Shown piece by piece: positions 60,075 to 64,000 of a stretch of DNA of 64,000 bases. The notes under the pieces are model-generated. The model made no database searches and was not told the origin of the DNA. It saw nothing but the letters and a program-made list of their open reading frames with translations. Position 1 is the first letter of the stretch, and each line of letters opens with the position of its first letter. The position numbers and the translations under genes are program-made. Source of the DNA: CAZNPL01 sp964574815 (GTDB taxonomy: Bacteria; Planctomycetota; Phycisphaerae; UBA1845); assembly GCA_964574815.1 (NCBI GenBank), contig CAZNPL010000024.1:1-64000 (forward strand), read 5' to 3'.

Positions 60075-61190
60075 CTACCGTGGCGCATGCTCCGCTATAT
60101 CGTGATAAAGCGATTCGTAGCGGGTGACGCAGCGCTCGAAGGTAAAGCGGGCGTCGACGGTGTCGGCGGCGGTTGCTGCGAGCCGGGCGGCCGTCGTTTC
60201 GTCCGTCAGGAGGCGAATCATCGCGGCGGCGAGTTGCGGTGCGTTACGGGGCGGGACGAGGAGTCCGTTTTGTTCGTGGCAGATGAGGTCGCGACAGCCG
60301 GGGACTTCGGTGGTGACGATCGGCTTTCGAGCGGCCATCGCTTCAAGGAGTGCGTTGGGCAGGCCTTCAGTGCGCGAAGGCAGGACAAAGAGATCCGCCA
60401 GCTTGAGAAGGCTCGCCACGTCATCGCGCCGGCCCAGCATATGCACGCAGTTTTGAAGGCCGCTGCGTTCAATGAGGGCGCGGACTTGGGGCTCGTAGGC
60501 GCCGTCGCCTGCGATCAGCAGATTGGCGTCTGTGGCTGCCGCCGTCTCGGAGAATGCCTCGATCAACTCGTCGAGGCCCTTGACCGGATCCAGTCTTCCA
60601 GCCCAAAGGACGATGGGATGTTGCTCGTCGATGCCGAATTCTTCGTGTTCGATGCAGGGAGCTTGGCGGATCCGGTCGACGTCCACGCCTCCTTCGACGA
60701 GGCGCAGGCGGGCGGGGGCCATGTAAGCGTGTTTACGCAGGTGCTTGAGAACAGAAGGCGAGTTGCCAACGACGCAGGCCCCGAGGCGATGCAGCATACC
60801 GCCCACGACCAAATGCCATGGGCGTTCGATCTCGACGGTCTGGATTTCACAGATGAGGCGTGCGTAGGAAATGCCGGTTAACGGCGCAGCGAGGCGGCAT
60901 GCGGTGTTGGCGTGAAAGAGAAACGCGTGGACGAGGTCTGGTTTTGCGTGTCGCAGTCGGACGGCGAGTCTGCGGATGACGGCGATGTCCCTGGGGCCGG
61001 AAGCGTGGCAGGCGTCCACGGCGATGCCGGCATTGCGAAGTTGGGCGGAGACCGGACCGGGGGGTGCAAGAGAGACAACCTGCGGTAGCCAGCCGCGATC
61101 GCGCAGAGCGGTGGCGAGGCGTAGGAGGTGAAGCGGGACTCCTCCGGTTTCGAGGTCGGTGATGACGTAGGTGATGCGGCGAGGTATCAC
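60075..61190 (-). CDS. Glycosyltransferase, GT4 type
   Basis: 371 residues, GT-B fold. The N-terminal ITDLETGGVPLHLLRLATAL acceptor loop and the C-terminal PIVLWAGRLDPVKGLDELIE, LLIAGDGAY and SRTEGLPNALLEAMAARKPI with the EX7E motif identify family 4. It transfers a sugar from a nucleotide donor to a surface polysaccharide, lipid or similar; the substrate is unknown. GTG start at 61190. It is upstream of mraZ but with a separate 340-nt gap. Confidence 0.86.
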   Translation of the reverse strand: MIPRRITYVITDLETGGVPLHLLRLATALRDRGWLPQVVSLAPPGPVSAQLRNAGIAVDACHASGPRDIAVIRRLAVRLRHAKPDLVHAFLFHANTACRLAAPLTGISYARLICEIQTVEIERPWHLVVGGMLHRLGACVVGNSPSVLKHLRKHAYMAPARLRLVEGGVDVDRIRQAPCIEHEEFGIDEQHPIVLWAGRLDPVKGLDELIEAFSETAAATDANLLIAGDGAYEPQVRALIERSGLQNCVHMLGRRDDVASLLKLADLFVLPSRTEGLPNALLEAMAARKPIVTTEVPGCRDLICHEQNGLLVPPRNAPQLAAAMIRLLTDETTAARLAATAADTVDARFTFERCVTRYESLYHDIAEHAPR

Positions 61191-61359
61191 GGGACTTTCG
61201 GGCTCGGGAGCGGTGTCAAGGAGTCATTGCTGTGTTGTCTTCCGGACTGAGGTTGCGGTCCCGGTGTGTCGGTGTTTTGGAGTTCTGGGAGGCTCGTTGC
61301 GATCATGATTGTGATGCACTGCTCGAGTTATTCCTTCCAAAGAATTCCTGACCACTTTT

Positions 61360-62304
61360 TCAGAAGTCCTTGCGATTGAACAGCCAGATTGCGATGAGGA
61401 CGACCATTGCCTCGATGGCGAGCGACGTTCCGATGGACTCGGCGACCCCCACCGCGCGATTGAGTCGCTGCTCTGATTCTCTGGCGTGGCGGGCGGCCTC
61501 AATATCTCCCTCGGTCTCCGGTGCAACGGCTCCAGCGATGATGTCGGTGGCTGTCGCGGCTTGTACCGCTTTCGATGCAATGATCGGGATGTCCTGGGTT
61601 TTGGGTATGACGTACCGCACGGTGGCGAAAGTACGGCGCCAGCGTTGGGTCGGATCGGCTTTCGGGGTTCCGACGAAGAATGCGTGGGCCTCCTGCGGCA
61701 CCCAGAGCACGACCCACGCGATCAGGGTCAAGAGCAACGCGGGCATCGCCCGCCGGGTGATGACGCCGAATAGAGCAGTGAAACAGAACAGGTAGCTGAA
61801 CAGCAGCACCATCAGCGGGATCACCAACAGGTATCCCCAGATCCAGTGCTTCCAGCGCACGCCGACGACGAGAAACGTCAGGCCTACGAAGATGAGCGCC
61901 TGCAGGAGGATGAAGACCATAGCCCCGGCGTATTTCCCCAGGAAGACTTTGGCGCGGCTGATCGGCTTGGAGAGGAGAATGTCAATGCCGCCGGATTCCA
62001 TCATTGACGGAAAAGTTGATGCGGTCGCGACGAGGGCGAGAATGATGCCGACCCATCCGATGGTGGGTGCCACGATGAGGTGGACGAGGATGCCGGCGAC
62101 GGTGGCGCGCGTTTCGTCGCTGTCGATCGTCCAGTCCTCCAACTCGATCTGCCAGACGCCGAACAGCACGTCGATGCCGCGATCGTCGAATCCGATGCAG
62201 GCCATCGCCGCCGCGATGACGAGACTGATGATGATCATGATCCAGAAGATCTTCCGATCGACGGCGTCGCGGAAAGAATCGACGATCAGGGCCCAAGTTT
62301 GCAT
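61360..62304 (-). CDS. ABC-2 type transporter permease
   Basis: 314 residues, six helices (the first at about 20-38, the last close to the C-terminus) and a loop of some 80 residues before the last (ADPTQRWRRTFATVRYVIP and a charged helix). FPSMMESGGIDILLSKPISRAKVFLGKYAGA is the typical ABC-2 cytoplasmic turn. With the ATPase at 62357 it forms an exporter; the cargo is unknown. The ATG at 62304 has AAGGA 6 nt upstream, 52 nt after the ATPase gene. Confidence 0.85.
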   Translation of the reverse strand: MQTWALIVDSFRDAVDRKIFWIMIIISLVIAAAMACIGFDDRGIDVLFGVWQIELEDWTIDSDETRATVAGILVHLIVAPTIGWVGIILALVATASTFPSMMESGGIDILLSKPISRAKVFLGKYAGAMVFILLQALIFVGLTFLVVGVRWKHWIWGYLLVIPLMVLLFSYLFCFTALFGVITRRAMPALLLTLIAWVVLWVPQEAHAFFVGTPKADPTQRWRRTFATVRYVIPKTQDIPIIASKAVQAATATDIIAGAVAPETEGDIEAARHARESEQRLNRAVGVAESIGTSLAIEAMVVLIAIWLFNRKDF

Positions 62305-62356
62305 GGCAATCCTTACGAGGGTGCCGGACGGCACTTTCTTTTAAAACTGTGGCAGT

Positions 62357-63265
<909 letters not shown>

Positions 63266-63270
63266 CTCGG

Positions 63271-64000
63271 TTACGTGGAGCATGTCTTGCTCAGGTGCTG
63301 CAGTATTCGCTCGGCCGTTGCTTCTATTTCGTCGTCCGGGCTCAGGTCGAACCAGCGTGTGGATCGGAACCGTTTGAACCACGTTCGCTGGGCTTTGGCG
63401 AATTGCCGCGTCGCGATTTTGATCTTTTCGACGGCGTCTTCAAGCGAAACTTTTCCCTCGACGTATTGAATCAGCTCCGGGTAGCCCAGGGCCTGACGGG
63501 CCGATCGGCTCATTGGTTTCTCGGCGTGCGTTAATCTTCGGACCTCTTCGATCCAGCCGCGATCGATGAGGCGCTTGACGCGAGCGTTGGTGCGGCGGTT
63601 CTGGTCTTCGAGCGCGCGGCGGATGCCGATGAAGGTGCAGTCGTGTCGCGGGCGCTGCCGGTCCCATTGGGTCTGGAGGGTGCTGATGGGATCGCCTGTC
63701 AGTTCGTAGACTTCCAGAGCCCGTACCAGGCGCCGGAGGTCGTTCCGGTGGATTCTGGCGGCGGCCTCGGGGTCGATGCGGGAGAGTTCGGCGTGGAGCG
63801 CGGCGGTGCCTTCCTCGTCGGCGCGGGCTTGGAGCCGTTCGCGCAGTTTGGGGTCGGCCGATGGGCCTTCGAAGACGCCCTCGCTGAGGGCTTTGATGTA
63901 AAGGCCCGTTCCTCCGACGGCCAGTATGGTTCTGGACCGGGATGCTATGTCACCGGCGGCGGCTTCGGCGAGGCGGACGAAATCGGCGACCGAGAAGTCC
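63271..64000 (-). CDS. miaA: tRNA dimethylallyltransferase, C-terminal part
   Basis: The gene runs off the right edge; about 243 residues are seen and roughly 70-80 N-terminal residues, with the P-loop, lie outside. It transfers a dimethylallyl group to A37 of tRNAs reading UNN codons. FSVADFVRLAEAA, ILAVGGTGLYIKAL, IHRNDLRRLVRALEVYELTG and the end (SARQALGYPELIQYVEGK, RQFAKAQRTWFKRF) are typical. Its stop is 5 nt before the ABC ATPase start, so the three genes are likely cotranscribed. Confidence 0.93.
   Translation of the reverse strand, partial: DFSVADFVRLAEAAAGDIASRSRTILAVGGTGLYIKALSEGVFEGPSADPKLRERLQARADEEGTAALHAELSRIDPEAAARIHRNDLRRLVRALEVYELTGDPISTLQTQWDRQRPRHDCTFIGIRRALEDQNRRTNARVKRLIDRGWIEEVRRLTHAEKPMSRSARQALGYPELIQYVEGKVSLEDAVEKIKIATRQFAKAQRTWFKRFRSTRWFDLSPDDEIEATAERILQHLSKTCST

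Overview
The window looks like a chromosomal segment of a high-GC bacterium of the phylum Planctomycetota, most likely the class Phycisphaerae or a close relative. The signs are a HYExAFE-family protein, secreted proteins that combine FG-GAP propellers, DCNxNGxPDEC calcium repeats and dockerin-like ends, tandem DUF4139 proteins, a division/cell-wall (dcw) cluster without ftsA or ftsZ, and families of short palindromic repeats between genes. Frequent GTG and TTG starts fit the high GC. I saw no rRNA, tRNA, CRISPR array, insertion sequence or prophage gene.

Layout. 0-9.4 kb: two related small exported proteins, a HYExAFE protein, hisS, a PLP sulfur-amino-acid enzyme with a DUF4097-like lipoprotein, a YkgJ protein with an overlapping lipoprotein, then rsmD-cca. 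9.4-14.8 kb: a lone fliN-like gene, then the fatty-acid set rpmF-fabH-fabD-fabG-acpP-fabF on the minus strand; plsX is missing from its usual place between rpmF and fabH. 15.5-21.2 kb: a repeat-containing lipoprotein, nth, a moaD-moaE fusion, a methyltransferase, a DinB-like protein and a sensor kinase. 21.9-27.4 kb: a large secreted propeller/dockerin protein and an operon of three secreted beta-rich passenger-type proteins. 27.4-29.7 kb: about 2.3 kb without a credible gene, dominated by decayed direct repeats. 29.7-41.8 kb: a cysteine desulfurase relative, two tandem DUF4139 proteins, a response regulator, a phosphodiesterase with a PEGA lipoprotein, a ROK kinase with a MEMO-family protein, another secreted protein, a DUF456 protein and a TIM-barrel isomerase.

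42-59.8 kb is the dcw cluster, read leftwards from a recognisable mraZ promoter: mraZ, rsmH, a LysM protein, ftsL-like, ftsI-like, murE, murF, mraY, ftsW, murG, murC, murB, ddl, ftsQ-like, then two glycine-rich membrane proteins. The genes encode nearly the whole path from UDP-MurNAc to lipid II plus a SEDS polymerase and a class B PBP, so the cell probably makes peptidoglycan (MurE carries the meso-DAP motif DNPR). murD, ftsA and ftsZ are absent from their usual slots. 60-64 kb: a glycosyltransferase, an ABC-2 exporter pair and the C-terminal part of miaA, which runs off the right edge.

The best leads for something new are the modified dcw cluster (LysM insertion, and a membrane-protein pair where ftsA/ftsZ would be), the passenger-protein operon, the nuclease-like motifs of the HYExAFE protein, the tandem DUF4139 pair and the repeat-rich 28-29.5 kb stretch. 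All assignments come from reading the sequence; no database search was run.
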